A DNA stretch of 64,000 nucleotides, taken from Pseudoduganella lurida (GTDB taxonomy: Bacteria > Pseudomonadota > Gammaproteobacteria > Burkholderiales > Burkholderiaceae_D). Under the pieces are notes generated by a model, which did not search any database, had not been told where the DNA came from, and was given only the letters and a program-made list of their open reading frames with translations. The position numbers and the translations under genes were made by a program. Location of the stretch: positions 124,001 to 188,000 of the forward strand of contig NZ_VLLB01000008.1 in NCBI RefSeq assembly GCF_007830455.1, in the 5' to 3' direction. This document shows positions 1 through 8,601 of the stretch, piece after piece (within the stretch, counting starts at the first letter, position 1; each line of letters opens with the position of its first letter).

Positions 1-788
1 CATGCGCGTCGCGTGGCGGAGAAGGGTCTCGGCTGGTGACGGCTCGTCGGTGCCCGGAGCGACCAGCAACGATTCCGCGTCCATTGGCCAAATGGCCACC
101 GCGTCGTGCCCCTGCAATGGCCAGCATGATGGTGCGTCGGACGACTGGCTAACTGCACGTGTAATGTCCTCTAGCAGGGCTTGCGCGGGTCCCGGCGCGT
201 CCTCGAAGGCCAAGGCCAAGGCATCGTCCAGCACGCCGCGATTCACGCAGCAAAGGTAGAGCGACTTGGATGCAGGCGTGAGGACCTCCGATAGCTCCCG
301 GAGCAGCAACCGAGCAGCCGACACCCCTTCCTCGTTGCCGTTGACCGTCGCGTCCTGGACGATGCTAAGCTCGATCGAAGGGCGGGTGCCAGGAAGATCG
401 TCGAGGATCGCGCGCACGGTCCTGGGCACGCGTTGCCCGCTGTTTGGGTGGAACTCCCTGGCCAACCGCGCTACGAGGCTGCCTGATGCGCCTAGGGCTT
501 CATCTAGGCACCTAGCCGTGTGCTCGATGGCCTCGGTTTTTCCGTTTCCTGGCCCGCCCACGAGAAGGAGGATTCGCGGAGTGCTATCGACTCCTAATCC
601 GATTGCGCTTGCCCACGCCTCTAGTTGGCCAATTAGCCTGGTCCGTAGTAATTCGCGCCCAGGGCGTCCGCTGCTTTCGTCGAAGAGCCTCTTGACGCCC
701 CCTGAGTGGTTGCCTGCCCACTCGACTAACCCTGCGGGAAACCGCGTGCTCCCTGCGTGTGTCTGTGTCACTGACTATCCCCTGTCAT
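1..788 (-). CDS. P-loop ATPase, C-terminal part beyond window
   Basis: The reverse strand is open from an ATG at 788-786 to the window edge, giving at least 262 residues. A Walker A motif, GGPGNGKT, lies at about residues 78-85 after a hydrophobic strand (ILLLV). The residues that follow look like an AAA/STAND-type nucleotide-binding domain, but no Walker B or effector domain can be named from the part seen. It is downstream of and codirectional with a C5 DNA methyltransferase, separated by about 370 bp, inside the accessory island. A DNA-modification or defence-associated ATPase is inferred from that context only. Confidence 0.7.
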
Positions 789-1156
789 GCTATCTCGATT
801 CCTATTTTCCAAGTTCGAGGTTGAATGGCGACCGGGTCGCCCTGTCGATCCCTTGCTCGAGCGCGCCTCGATGATCGTACCGCCGAGCATCACCCAAAGG
901 AGGAATCATTGCTTTCCCATCTGGGTGTACCACTGGCATTCCTGGATACGCATTGCACCTCTAGTTGGGGATTTCCCACGGAAGCGGAACCAATTCGAGA
1001 AACCCTGGGGCCTTGCCCATTCTCGCCCTGCAGGGATCGGTCGTCCCTGATAGTGGAGTACGTCGTTCCGCGTCCACAAACGTCGTGATGCTCGGTGCTG
1101 GCTTGGCATGGAGACTAGGCAGGTAGAATTCGCATGATGGACATAGCGACGCCTAG
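789..1156. other. gap between methyltransferase and ATPase; doubtful small ORF
   Basis: No gene is convincing here. A reverse-strand frame starting with TTG at 1160 overlaps the methyltransferase stop by four bases and runs to 906 (84 codons). It is rich in arginine, resembles no family I recognise, and may be chance or the remains of a gene. A vsr-type repair endonuclease, which often follows dcm-like genes, is not present. Confidence 0.3.
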
Positions 1157-2854
1157 TCAAGCAGCATGCAGGAAGCTACTGTCTTCCGTCTGACCTAGGC
1201 TCTGGTGATATTGCTTCAGCAGGCCCTGGACAATCTGGCCAAGCGCATGACCAAGTATTGGAGGTACGGCATTGCCGACTTGGGTATATTGCGGTACTTC
1301 GTACTTGCGTTTCTCGCCCCCGGTAGTGGCCTTAGACCGGAACACATAGTTGTCCGGGAAGGACTGTATCCTCGCCATCTCGCGCACTGTCAAGGTACGC
1401 AAGCCGCCCAAGGACATGTGATAGTGGCAAACGTCGTCAGGTATGGACACCGCTGCAGGGGCGGGCTCGTCCGGGAGCAGTGCCTGCTGCGAAGATTTCT
1501 TTGTCTGTAATCCGGTAAGGAACTCCTCAAAGAAAATCTTGTTCTTAAACTGGTGGAACGACCCCTGGGCAGGGATGAAGTAGCTGCTACTGCTCAATTG
1601 CTTCCACGATTCTTCATCTAGCTCGTGTGCACTACCCCTCAGTAGCTTGTAGACAGCGGCGGCAATCGGAGATTTTTTTCCAAACTTGCTAAGGACCTGA
1701 TAGACACGAAAACGTGCTTGTACTGCAAGTCCATGCTTGCGGAGCACGTGGTTGGCAACCTCGGTGCCGAGGGTAACCGTCTTGGGGGGGAGTGCCTGGG
1801 GTCCGAGGAGCGTGTTGATGCCTTGGACGTACTCAGACTGCGCAAGGCCATGCTCCCGAAGGTCGTCAATGGCATCCATCGTCGTGGGCGGCCTTGCAGG
1901 CGTCGACAGCCCTGCTAGGAAGGTTCCATCGAGGAGGTTGCGCGTCTTTGCCGCGTCGTATAGGGGTAAGTCATCCCTCCGGATCGGTTTTCCTGCTCTT
2001 GCCTTCTCGAAAAATTCTACTGACGATAGTAAGAGCTCGCGGTCGCGTCCAATCATCTTTCCCAGCAGGATGTCGAAGACATCGCGCCTGAACGACAGCA
2101 TGATGAATCGGGTACGGTTCTGTGCCACGCCCGCGAATTTTGCATTTACATGCAAGCAAAGTGGCACGTAGCCACCCCGAGCATCTCCTGCGTCGTCGCC
2201 ACCCTCGATGCCGATCCGTGCAAACGCCTTGGCCACTTCGACCCAGGCGAATACTTCGCTACCATCGACTTGGAAAGGCCTGAGGATGCCAGTTACATTC
2301 TCCAGGAGCGCGAATTTCGGTCGGGTGAGTTGAACGAACTTGGCAAACTCCCAGGGAAGGTCGTTACGGGAATGGGTGTACTGCCGCGACCCAGCCATGC
2401 TGAAGCTCTGGCATGGCGGCCCGCCGGATACGAGGTCGATGTTCCCACTGCCGAATCCGTGCCTAATCTCCTCTAGCGCCTTTCGATTCGATGGTTCGTT
2501 TAACCAGGCATTAAGCTGGCGCACATTGCCAACGACAAGCGCGCCCTTGAGGTCGGTCCCGTCCTCGTCCAGGTCGCCAAATTGCGTTCCAAGGGGAGGA
2601 TAGTCCTGGGGATTTTCTTGCAGCCTCTTCGCAAGTTCATGCCGTCCAAACTTGCTGCTCAACCATTTTGTCTTCAGCTGGCCTGACACTTGCGAGCTCT
2701 TGGCTGCATGGGTGAGGTCCTCACCGAGGAGGTTGCATGCAAACGTCTCACCTGCCATCGGCGACAGTTCGTTAGCTAGCAGCATCTCTCCTCCAGCTGC
2801 ACGGAGGCCCAGCGAAAGGCCCCCGCATCCTGCGAATAATTCTATATATTTCAT
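1157..2854 (-). CDS. C5-cytosine DNA methyltransferase
   Basis: A 565-residue protein that transfers a methyl group from S-adenosylmethionine to C5 of cytosine in DNA. The motifs are in canonical order: motif I ELFAGCGGLSLGL at about residues 5-17, the catalytic PCQS loop at 147-150, ENV at 185-187, QNRTR at 245-249, and motifs IX-X near the C terminus (RIQSFPDNY, then VGNAVPP). The length exceeds a plain Dcm/HhaI-type enzyme. The extra residues lie between motif I and the PCQ loop and in the target-recognition region. The ATG at 2854-2852 leads directly into motif I. No adjacent restriction endonuclease is recognisable, but the downstream P-loop ATPase may be a partner. The target sequence cannot be read from the protein. 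Confidence 0.93.
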   Translation of the reverse strand: MKYIELFAGCGGLSLGLRAAGGEMLLANELSPMAGETFACNLLGEDLTHAAKSSQVSGQLKTKWLSSKFGRHELAKRLQENPQDYPPLGTQFGDLDEDGTDLKGALVVGNVRQLNAWLNEPSNRKALEEIRHGFGSGNIDLVSGGPPCQSFSMAGSRQYTHSRNDLPWEFAKFVQLTRPKFALLENVTGILRPFQVDGSEVFAWVEVAKAFARIGIEGGDDAGDARGGYVPLCLHVNAKFAGVAQNRTRFIMLSFRRDVFDILLGKMIGRDRELLLSSVEFFEKARAGKPIRRDDLPLYDAAKTRNLLDGTFLAGLSTPARPPTTMDAIDDLREHGLAQSEYVQGINTLLGPQALPPKTVTLGTEVANHVLRKHGLAVQARFRVYQVLSKFGKKSPIAAAVYKLLRGSAHELDEESWKQLSSSSYFIPAQGSFHQFKNKIFFEEFLTGLQTKKSSQQALLPDEPAPAAVSIPDDVCHYHMSLGGLRTLTVREMARIQSFPDNYVFRSKATTGGEKRKYEVPQYTQVGNAVPPILGHALGQIVQGLLKQYHQSLGQTEDSSFLHAA

Positions 2855-3394
2855 GAGTTTAGGTACAGTCCCTGCATTGGGAGTAGCTGAGCCAGCATTT
2901 TTTCCAAGGAGAATAATTTTCGAGGTGAATTTCCCCTGAGGCTATTATATCTCCTAGCTCTGCAAGCGCTCACTGTAGCAATTGCCCACATGGAGAGCTT
3001 TTATCACTGTCGCGGGCCAGATTGTCGCTGTGCTGCCGAGGGCGGTGATACGTGCCTATTCACAGGCGCGGAGCATGAAGTCGATTCGTATCAAGCTGCT
3101 AGAGATGTGGATAGCGATGGCCGCGCAAACGTAGCACTGCCGCATCTGCACGTACGAAATCCGTTGCCCATAGCTGGTGCAATTGCCAAGTCTTGAGTTG
3201 ACGTTCAAGTCGGTCTGATGGACATGGTGTTGAAGCATTAGCGACAGTGCTCTGCATGAAGTGTCGCATGATGCCGCGCAGGTGGCACGGCGCATCAGTC
3301 GTTTACTGTTAGTACGCCAGTGCATTGCCTTCGCAGTGAAACTGACGCCGCACGTTTCTGCGGCAGAAGCGGCAGTTGCGGCTTTCCTCAAGCA
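2855..3394. other. intergenic, possible gene debris upstream of IS remnant
   Basis: About 540 bp without a supportable gene. The short open frames (for example 2990-3196 on the plus strand) have no recognisable domain. Base composition is lower in G+C than the core genome, as in the rest of the island. The stretch may include decayed OrfA sequence of the neighbouring IS3-type element, but the resemblance is too weak to call. Confidence 0.4.
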
Positions 3395-4223
3395 CGGCAG
3401 GTACGGCTCATCGCCAAATATCGGGGCATTTGGCCGACGCGAACGATGTGTCGTCTACTCAGCGTATTTCGCAGTGACTTTTACTATGAGCTCGATAAGC
3501 CAGCAGGTGCGCATGAATGTGAGAATGCCCAGCTTCTCAAAGCGGTTAAGCACAGCCACGAAGCAAACGTTGGCACATACGGTTCACCGCGCGTCGTACG
3601 AGATCTTATCGATATGGCTTTACAGCAAGAATCGCGTAGCACGGCTGAGAAAGCGGCCGGCATTGCATGCCGCCACGAGCATCGCAGCGCACCAGAGCAG
3701 CTCGCTTCGCCGGTCCACGCGATTGCATCGAACATGCTGGGTCGACAGTTTGAAGCGATAGGGCCGAAGCAGAAATGGGCCGCTGACTTAACCTACGTAT
3801 GGACGGTGAAGGCTGGCTATTTGTCGCTGTGGTCCTTAACCTGTACTCGCAGCATGTGGTGCGCTGGTCGATGTAACCCACAATGACGGCTCTGTTAGCA
3901 ATGGATGCCCTGCTAGTTACCACCTTCCATCGTGACGACCACGCCTAGTGGCCTATCATTCGGACCATGGTTCACAATACACAAACGAGAAGTTCCAGCC
4001 ATTGCTCGAATTACATCCCATCGTTCGCAGTATGAGCCGTCACAGCAGCTTCTGGGACAGCGTTGCGATGCAATGCTTCTCCTCGACGCCTAAGACAGAG
4101 CGTCTGAGTGAAAGCGCTACCGGCCCAGGAATCTACGCGCTGGCGCGTTTGACTACACCGACAGTTCTAAAATCCAAGTCTGCATCATTCCATACTCGGC
4201 TATCTAAGGCCGTTACAGTTTGA
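3395..4223 (+). pseudogene. decayed IS3-family transposase OrfB
   Basis: Pieces of an IS3-family OrfB DDE transposase occur in order but in different frames. The N-terminal part has KYRGIWPTRTMCRLLSVFRS and TYGSPRV in the frame open at 3320-3886. The strand with the first catalytic Asp (KQKWAADLTYVW) follows near 3770, then the reading shifts to GWLFVAVVLNLYSQHVVRW near 3810-3875. A third segment contains the second Asp (YHSDHGSQYT, about 3948-3980), and a SFWDSVAMQCFSS...KTER stretch follows. At least two frameshifts and an internal stop make it inactive. No terminal inverted repeats were identified. Confidence 0.85.
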
Positions 4224-4384
4224 AAATCTAGAAGGTGCTTTATCGGAAGTGGCCGTAATGATGCGGAGAGGCAATAGTATAGTAAATCAGGCTATCAAAT
4301 AAATTGATACCTAGATGAGGAAAAATAGCTGCATACGGGTGGTGCAACGTGGTATAGTATGTTGCTATTTAAACTACAAGTTCC

Positions 4385-5713
4385 GTGATGCCGCGATCGA
4401 TCCAAACGTGTGATTTTCTGTCAAGAAAACGTGCTAGAAAGCGCGCTATGCGAATAGCAAGACGTCGTAAGAAGGCCCTCGATCGATACAGGCGTTATTG
4501 CGATCATCTCGCTCGCTTTGGTAGTAAGTCAAAAATCATAGATTTGCTCGCTAACGCCTGCTCGGTGGACGTCAACGAGAAGCTCTCCCAGATCGTAGCC
4601 AAGGTGCCACAGACATTTTCAATTATCGAAGATCCTGCTCGGTCTGTAGCCTGGATATTGCATTTTGCCAAGCACATGCGTATTGATAAGGTGAAAAGGG
4701 TGGAAATAGATCAATCTAAGCTGGAAATCTATGATCTTGCGGCTAATTCGCTTCTAGATATCGTTGCTTATGAGTCGAGAAAAGAGCGGCGTTATCGCGG
4801 TAGCAAGATTTACATTGGAGGGCGCTATCCTCTTGATCCCAACATTAAACGTTTTGTGAAATCAATGGGGGTAATTAAGCACCTAAACATCGTTCACGAA
4901 AAGGCCACTGCTAGTGAGAGTGCTAATCTAAGGTTGTTCGATCGGAGATGTCGACACTATGACCCTAAGCAGGATCCGACTAAACCTGATGCAAAAGCGA
5001 AGGTTGTGGCTGGATTCGTAGATCATTTCAATATTTGCCTCAAAGATCATAACCGCGTTCTTACTCACAGTGCTCGTCATAAACTCTGTGAGTATATTAG
5101 CGAAATTCTGTGTAACGCAGAAGATCATCCTGGGCTTGTGGATTGGACTGTACAGGGTTATCTTGACAATTCACTTGAAGTCCCAGTATGTGAGATAGCA
5201 ATATTCAACTTCGGCAAGTCTATTGCTGAGACGCTGAGTGATCTGCCTGATAATTCTTATACACGGACTCAGATTGATCCTTACATAAAATTACATGCCG
5301 GACAAGGATTTTTTGGTCTAGGTTGGAGGTTGCCGGATTTGCTGACTTTAGTTGCTCTTCAGTCACATGTAAGTTCAAAAAACAACACTGTTAAGGATAG
5401 TCGAGGACAGGGATCAGTGGATCTAATTGACTTTTTCCAAAAAGTGCATCGGGAGTGTGCTCCAGAGAGCAAGGTTCAGGCTAAGATGGCTATAGTCTCG
5501 GGTGGAACATATATTTTGTTTGATGGAACTTACGCTATGCGCGAAACACAGAATCGTGGTAAAGTAATCGCCTTTAACCGTATGAATGATCTCAACTCGA
5601 AGCCTGATGCGCAGTTTGTCAGGTCGCTGAAGGGTGTACACTTCCCTGGGACCATCATTAGTATCAGATTTCCTCTCGGTGCAGCCAGTACAGTTGCTTT
5701 GGGTGATAATTAG
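4385..5713 (+). CDS. GHKL-type ATP-binding protein paired with STAS-like protein
   Basis: A 442-residue protein of clearly lower G+C than the core genome. A basic N terminus (residues 12-38) precedes an alpha/beta region. The C-terminal half then shows the order of motifs of a GHKL (histidine-kinase-like) ATPase: an N-box-like EILCNAEDH at 240-248, a G1-like FNFGKSI at 275-281 with Asn in place of the usual Asp, a glycine motif RGQGS at 340-344, and a closing PGTIISIRFP at 421-430. There is no HisKA or receiver domain, so it is not a classical sensor kinase. The next gene, one base away, encodes a STAS-like (DUF4325) protein. The pairing suggests a partner-switch-like module. The GTG at 4385 is followed directly by ATG at 4388, and either could be the start. 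Function is unknown. Confidence 0.75.
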   Translation: MMPRSIQTCDFLSRKRARKRAMRIARRRKKALDRYRRYCDHLARFGSKSKIIDLLANACSVDVNEKLSQIVAKVPQTFSIIEDPARSVAWILHFAKHMRIDKVKRVEIDQSKLEIYDLAANSLLDIVAYESRKERRYRGSKIYIGGRYPLDPNIKRFVKSMGVIKHLNIVHEKATASESANLRLFDRRCRHYDPKQDPTKPDAKAKVVAGFVDHFNICLKDHNRVLTHSARHKLCEYISEILCNAEDHPGLVDWTVQGYLDNSLEVPVCEIAIFNFGKSIAETLSDLPDNSYTRTQIDPYIKLHAGQGFFGLGWRLPDLLTLVALQSHVSSKNNTVKDSRGQGSVDLIDFFQKVHRECAPESKVQAKMAIVSGGTYILFDGTYAMRETQNRGKVIAFNRMNDLNSKPDAQFVRSLKGVHFPGTIISIRFPLGAASTVALGDN

Positions 5714-5714
5714 A

Positions 5715-6035
5715 ATGAGCCAGCCAGTGATAATAGACTTTGCAACCCTTGGAGGTCCTGTTTTTACGGGGCGCATGCGAGGTGAACAGCTTCGAGAGAG
5801 GCTGTCTGTAGAGCGGCTGGACGATACTGATGCTGCGGTTGAGGTAAAAATTCCTGATTCTACTTACTCACTTAGTAGCTCGTTTATTCTAGGACTTTTC
5901 GGTAAAAGTGTTGTTCGAGCGGGTAGTAAGCAGGAATTTTATAGGAAGTATAAGTTCACGTCGAATCCAATGTTCAAAGACATTATCGATAGCTGCGTAA
6001 CTCGCGCGTTGCAGGATAAGAGTATTTTAACCTAA
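5715..6035 (+). CDS. STAS-like (DUF4325-type) protein
   Basis: A 106-residue protein starting one base after the stop of the GHKL-type gene, so almost certainly co-translated with it. It begins with a strand (QPVIIDFATLGGPVFTGRMRGEQLR), then has the SLSSSFILGLFG segment, typical of STAS-like DUF4325 proteins where a Ser/Thr-rich loop precedes an amphipathic helix. By analogy with SpoIIAA/RsbV, such proteins bind GHKL ATPases, but whether a Ser is phosphorylated here is not known. The ATG at 5715 fits the domain start; an upstream in-frame extension would lie inside the preceding gene. Confidence 0.75.
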   Translation: MSQPVIIDFATLGGPVFTGRMRGEQLRERLSVERLDDTDAAVEVKIPDSTYSLSSSFILGLFGKSVVRAGSKQEFYRKYKFTSNPMFKDIIDSCVTRALQDKSILT

Positions 6036-6051
6036 GCAGAGGTTCTCAGGT

Positions 6052-6741
6052 TTGAATAAATCCTTGCATGCTGTGCAGCCTTTGATTGGGCAGTCTCTTG
6101 TAAATCTCCCTCCTTTTGGCTCATGCATCACGGCTGATCAAAATTTTCCTTGTTGTCCTAAATCTGAGCGGGTTGTATATGTCTCAGTTTCAGTACCTCC
6201 ACCTCAGCCGCCCGATACTTCCGAATGGGGTACACCTTCGACAATTGTCGCGGTGATTGCGCTCGTAGTCTCGCTTGGTGTGCCTATTTATACATGGCTG
6301 AAGGACAAGGGTGACAAGAAAAAATCAGTAGAGGACGATTATTGGCTCAGGCAAGTCGTTGGTCCGGTTGCAATTGAACCACTCCTCAAGAATGTTATCG
6401 AATTAATTGGCGCTGTTCCAGCCGATGCGATTTCTGGTAATTTCTCATTGCAAAATATTCATGAATTCCACGAGCAGTATTTAAAAAAGCTTGCTACGCT
6501 AGCTGTTAATGCAAATTCATTACAGATTATTGATGGTAGACTTGCAGCTAAAGCTGCTGTTGCCATTGACGAGATTCAAGAACTCATGATCGATTATTGT
6601 TATCATAATGAAGAAATGAGTTTAAGTGGGAACGTCGTCGTGGGATACGAAAAAGATGTCTTTCAAGATTCAGTCAGAAAAAAGCTCGTAGATCTTGTCA
6701 CTGTTATTAGGGATTATCAAGTTAAGAAGGTAGTGCATTGA
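6052..6741 (+). CDS. single-span membrane protein of unknown function
   Basis: A 229-residue frame starting with TTG at 6052, 16 bases after the STAS-like gene and therefore likely in the same operon. Residues 62-83 form one hydrophobic segment (STIVAVIALVVSLGVPIYTW) followed by a highly charged stretch (KDKGDKKK). The remaining ~140 residues are predicted-looking amphipathic helices without a recognisable catalytic motif. The first ~55 residues are Pro-rich and may be untranslated, because no good ribosome site or ATG occurs before the membrane span. Its place suggests a membrane partner or effector of the GHKL/STAS pair. This is inference. Confidence 0.55.
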   Translation: MNKSLHAVQPLIGQSLVNLPPFGSCITADQNFPCCPKSERVVYVSVSVPPPQPPDTSEWGTPSTIVAVIALVVSLGVPIYTWLKDKGDKKKSVEDDYWLRQVVGPVAIEPLLKNVIELIGAVPADAISGNFSLQNIHEFHEQYLKKLATLAVNANSLQIIDGRLAAKAAVAIDEIQELMIDYCYHNEEMSLSGNVVVGYEKDVFQDSVRKKLVDLVTVIRDYQVKKVVH

Positions 6742-7037
6742 GCATTATGCGTTGTACGTAGGGTTAATGTACTTGTTGTTAATATTGTTTTGTACGTGCT
6801 GTCGAAATCTACTCATACGATTACCTATTTATCAGGTCCCGGACCTCGCACCCAGAATTTCTGACAGTTCCGTGAGCCTGCTTCGCGGACACAAAGCAGC
6901 CGCCACAGCTCATATTAAAACTATCGACGGAATTGAGGAGCCAAATAATCTCCGATTTTTCATTGAATTTTGGAATGACAAGCGGTGAAATCTGCGGCAG
7001 AACCGCAACATCGTTGATTCATATGGATGAGATACGC
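6742..7037. other. AT-rich island edge, no firm gene
   Basis: About 300 bp between the last island gene and the tRNA-Cys fragment. A 78-codon frame starting with TTG (6752-6988) has a hydrophobic N terminus but no ribosome site and no family resemblance. I do not call it a gene. Confidence 0.4.
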
Positions 7038-7082
7038 CCTGCAAAGCCGTCTAGACGGGTTCGACTCCCGTCCTCGCCTCCA
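7038..7082 (+). repeat. 3' half of tRNA-Cys, candidate att site of the island
   Basis: The 45 bases read like the 3' part of a bacterial tRNA-Cys. They contain the anticodon loop and 3' anticodon stem (CTGCAAAGCCG, anticodon GCA), a T arm ACGGG-TTCGACT-CCCGT, the 3' acceptor strand CCTCGCC, discriminator T and CCA. No 5' half precedes it: the bases at 7000-7037 are AT-rich island sequence that cannot form the D arm or the 5' acceptor GGCGAGG. A 3' tRNA fragment with CCA at the border between low-G+C accessory DNA and normal DNA is the expected duplicate made when a tyrosine recombinase integrates into a tRNA gene. The intact tRNA-Cys and the integrase would lie beyond the left edge. Confidence 0.8.
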
Positions 7083-7590
7083 TCAAATCAAGCACTTAGC
7101 GAATCGAGCATCAGCTCAACACGTCTGTGCACTACACGGAAAGTGTGGTGCACCACACCCGTATAAGACCTAATCGCCGTTGACATTCGGGCGTCGGGAC
7201 ATAGGCTATGTCCATCGCGCCCAGCCAGCACGGGCGGTGCGCGGGTGCACCTCGACAAGAGCGGCTCGATGGATGAAGTGCCGCTGATTGAACTCAGCTT
7301 GATCCAGCAAGGCCGGACAACCGGCCATCTTGGTTAGGCGCGGGGATCGATGCCGATCGTTTCGCCCTGGTTTTGCTGCATGATCTTCATCGCCGACTCC
7401 AGCATCTTGCGCATCACATCGTCGTTGCGGAATGACGCCCCCTCGATGGCCACACGAATTTTCTGCATGAAATCAAAGCGTTCGCTATCGTCGGTAGCCT
7501 GTACCTCGCCAGTGCCGCCATTCGTTCCAGGCGAACCATGCACGCCTGACCATGGAAGTGATTGCCACGGAACGCCGCGTCAATCACCTG
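7083..7590. other. gene fragments between att site and truncated LysR
   Basis: Two short coding-like stretches converge here. On the plus strand a frame ending at 7337 reads ...VHLDKSGSMDEVPLIELSL.... On the minus strand a frame ending at 7334 (GTG at 7543 or ATG at 7468) encodes a helical tail with FDFMQKIRVAIEGASFRNDD. Neither matches a family I can name. The minus frame has an upstream stop at 7580-7582. They look like leftovers of earlier rearrangement at the island border. Confidence 0.35.
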
Positions 7591-8108
7591 AAGATGTTGA
7601 TGTCAGCCTGCGCATAACGGCGCAACTGGAGGAGCGGCTGGTCGCGCGGCCGATTGCGCGCATCCCGTTCGTGGTGTGCGCGGCGCCTGCCTATCTCGAC
7701 CGCGCTGGCCGGCCGGTATCGCCGGAAGACTTGCGCCATTATGCCTGCCTCGTCCTGCGCTACCCGACCGATGGCCGCTTCCTGCCGTGGGGCTTCGTGC
7801 GCGATGGCGTGCAGTTCGACGCCCCGGTCAAGGTTGCGCTCATCAGCGACGATATCGACGTGCTCGCACAGATGGCAGTCAATGGCGGCGGCATCGCCCG
7901 GCTGGCCAGTTTTGTCGCCGGCCCGCTGATCGACAAGCAGGCGCTGGTTCCCCTGTTTGCAGAAGACTGTTGCCATGGTGCCCACGCCGTTCCGGAGCCG
8001 ATGCAGGTCTATGCCTGCGTGACGGATCGCCAGGCCTTCACGTCGAAGGTGAGGGCCTTCGTGTCCCACCTGGAGGGCTGCCTTGCCGATGCGGGAATGG
8101 CCGGCTGA
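7591..8108 (+). pseudogene. LysR regulator, N-terminal half deleted
   Basis: About 172 residues correspond to the C-terminal half of a LysR effector-binding domain, beginning at DVSLRITAQLEERLVARPI and continuing through the typical FVVCAAPAYL and DVLAQMAVNGGGIARL segments to a normal end at 8108. The helix-turn-helix and the first subdomain are absent. The sequence just upstream belongs to other fragments. It is a truncated remnant, probably left by the event that created the island junction a few hundred bases upstream. Confidence 0.8.
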
Positions 8109-8601
8109 CGTGCGCCGCCGCGCACCGCGTCCCGGCTCGCACTGCTATCGGCTCCGGGGCTGGAGGGGAGTTTCGCCGGCAACTGTTCATTGCCTCTGTC
8201 AACGTGCGTGGGGTCTGGTCTGCGGCGGGGCGCCTGTGGCGGCGCGCGCCCCTTCCTCATTCGATTGGCCAGAAACTGTCGAAGGCCTGCAGCGCGAGCA
8301 GACCGCGAGTCCACAGCTGATCCGGGAGAAAGCCGAAGGTGCGCGTGCGCCATCGTGACCCCTACCGTTTCAGATTTAAAACGCAGCGTTGTGGTGAGCC
8401 ACTTCAAGTCTGTGGCTGCGCGCAGTAAGCTGTTTCACACCTGTCTGACGACGTTGTTCGGAGCGTCTTTGGGAAAGGGGACGCTCGGGCTGCTGGCTGG
8501 CATTGCCGGCGGCGACCTGGAAGCAAAGCCGAAGGACAGCTCTTCGCAGCAGCATGGCAATGCATCGCCGCGCCAATCAATCGGAAGTGAAAGAGAATTT
8601 C
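8109..8601. other. intergenic region upstream of BMP-protein gene
   Basis: About 490 bp without a supportable gene. Several frames are open on both strands, as expected at this G+C, but none has a ribosome site or domain resemblance. It presumably carries the promoter for the binding-protein gene. No clear operator or riboswitch-like fold was recognised. Confidence 0.4.

Noticed and set aside
7038-7082. 3' end of tmRNA (ssrA) as the att site
   Set aside because: The anticodon-loop segment CTGCAAAG with anticodon GCA, the cysteine-type discriminator T and the T arm fit tRNA-Cys better than tmRNA.
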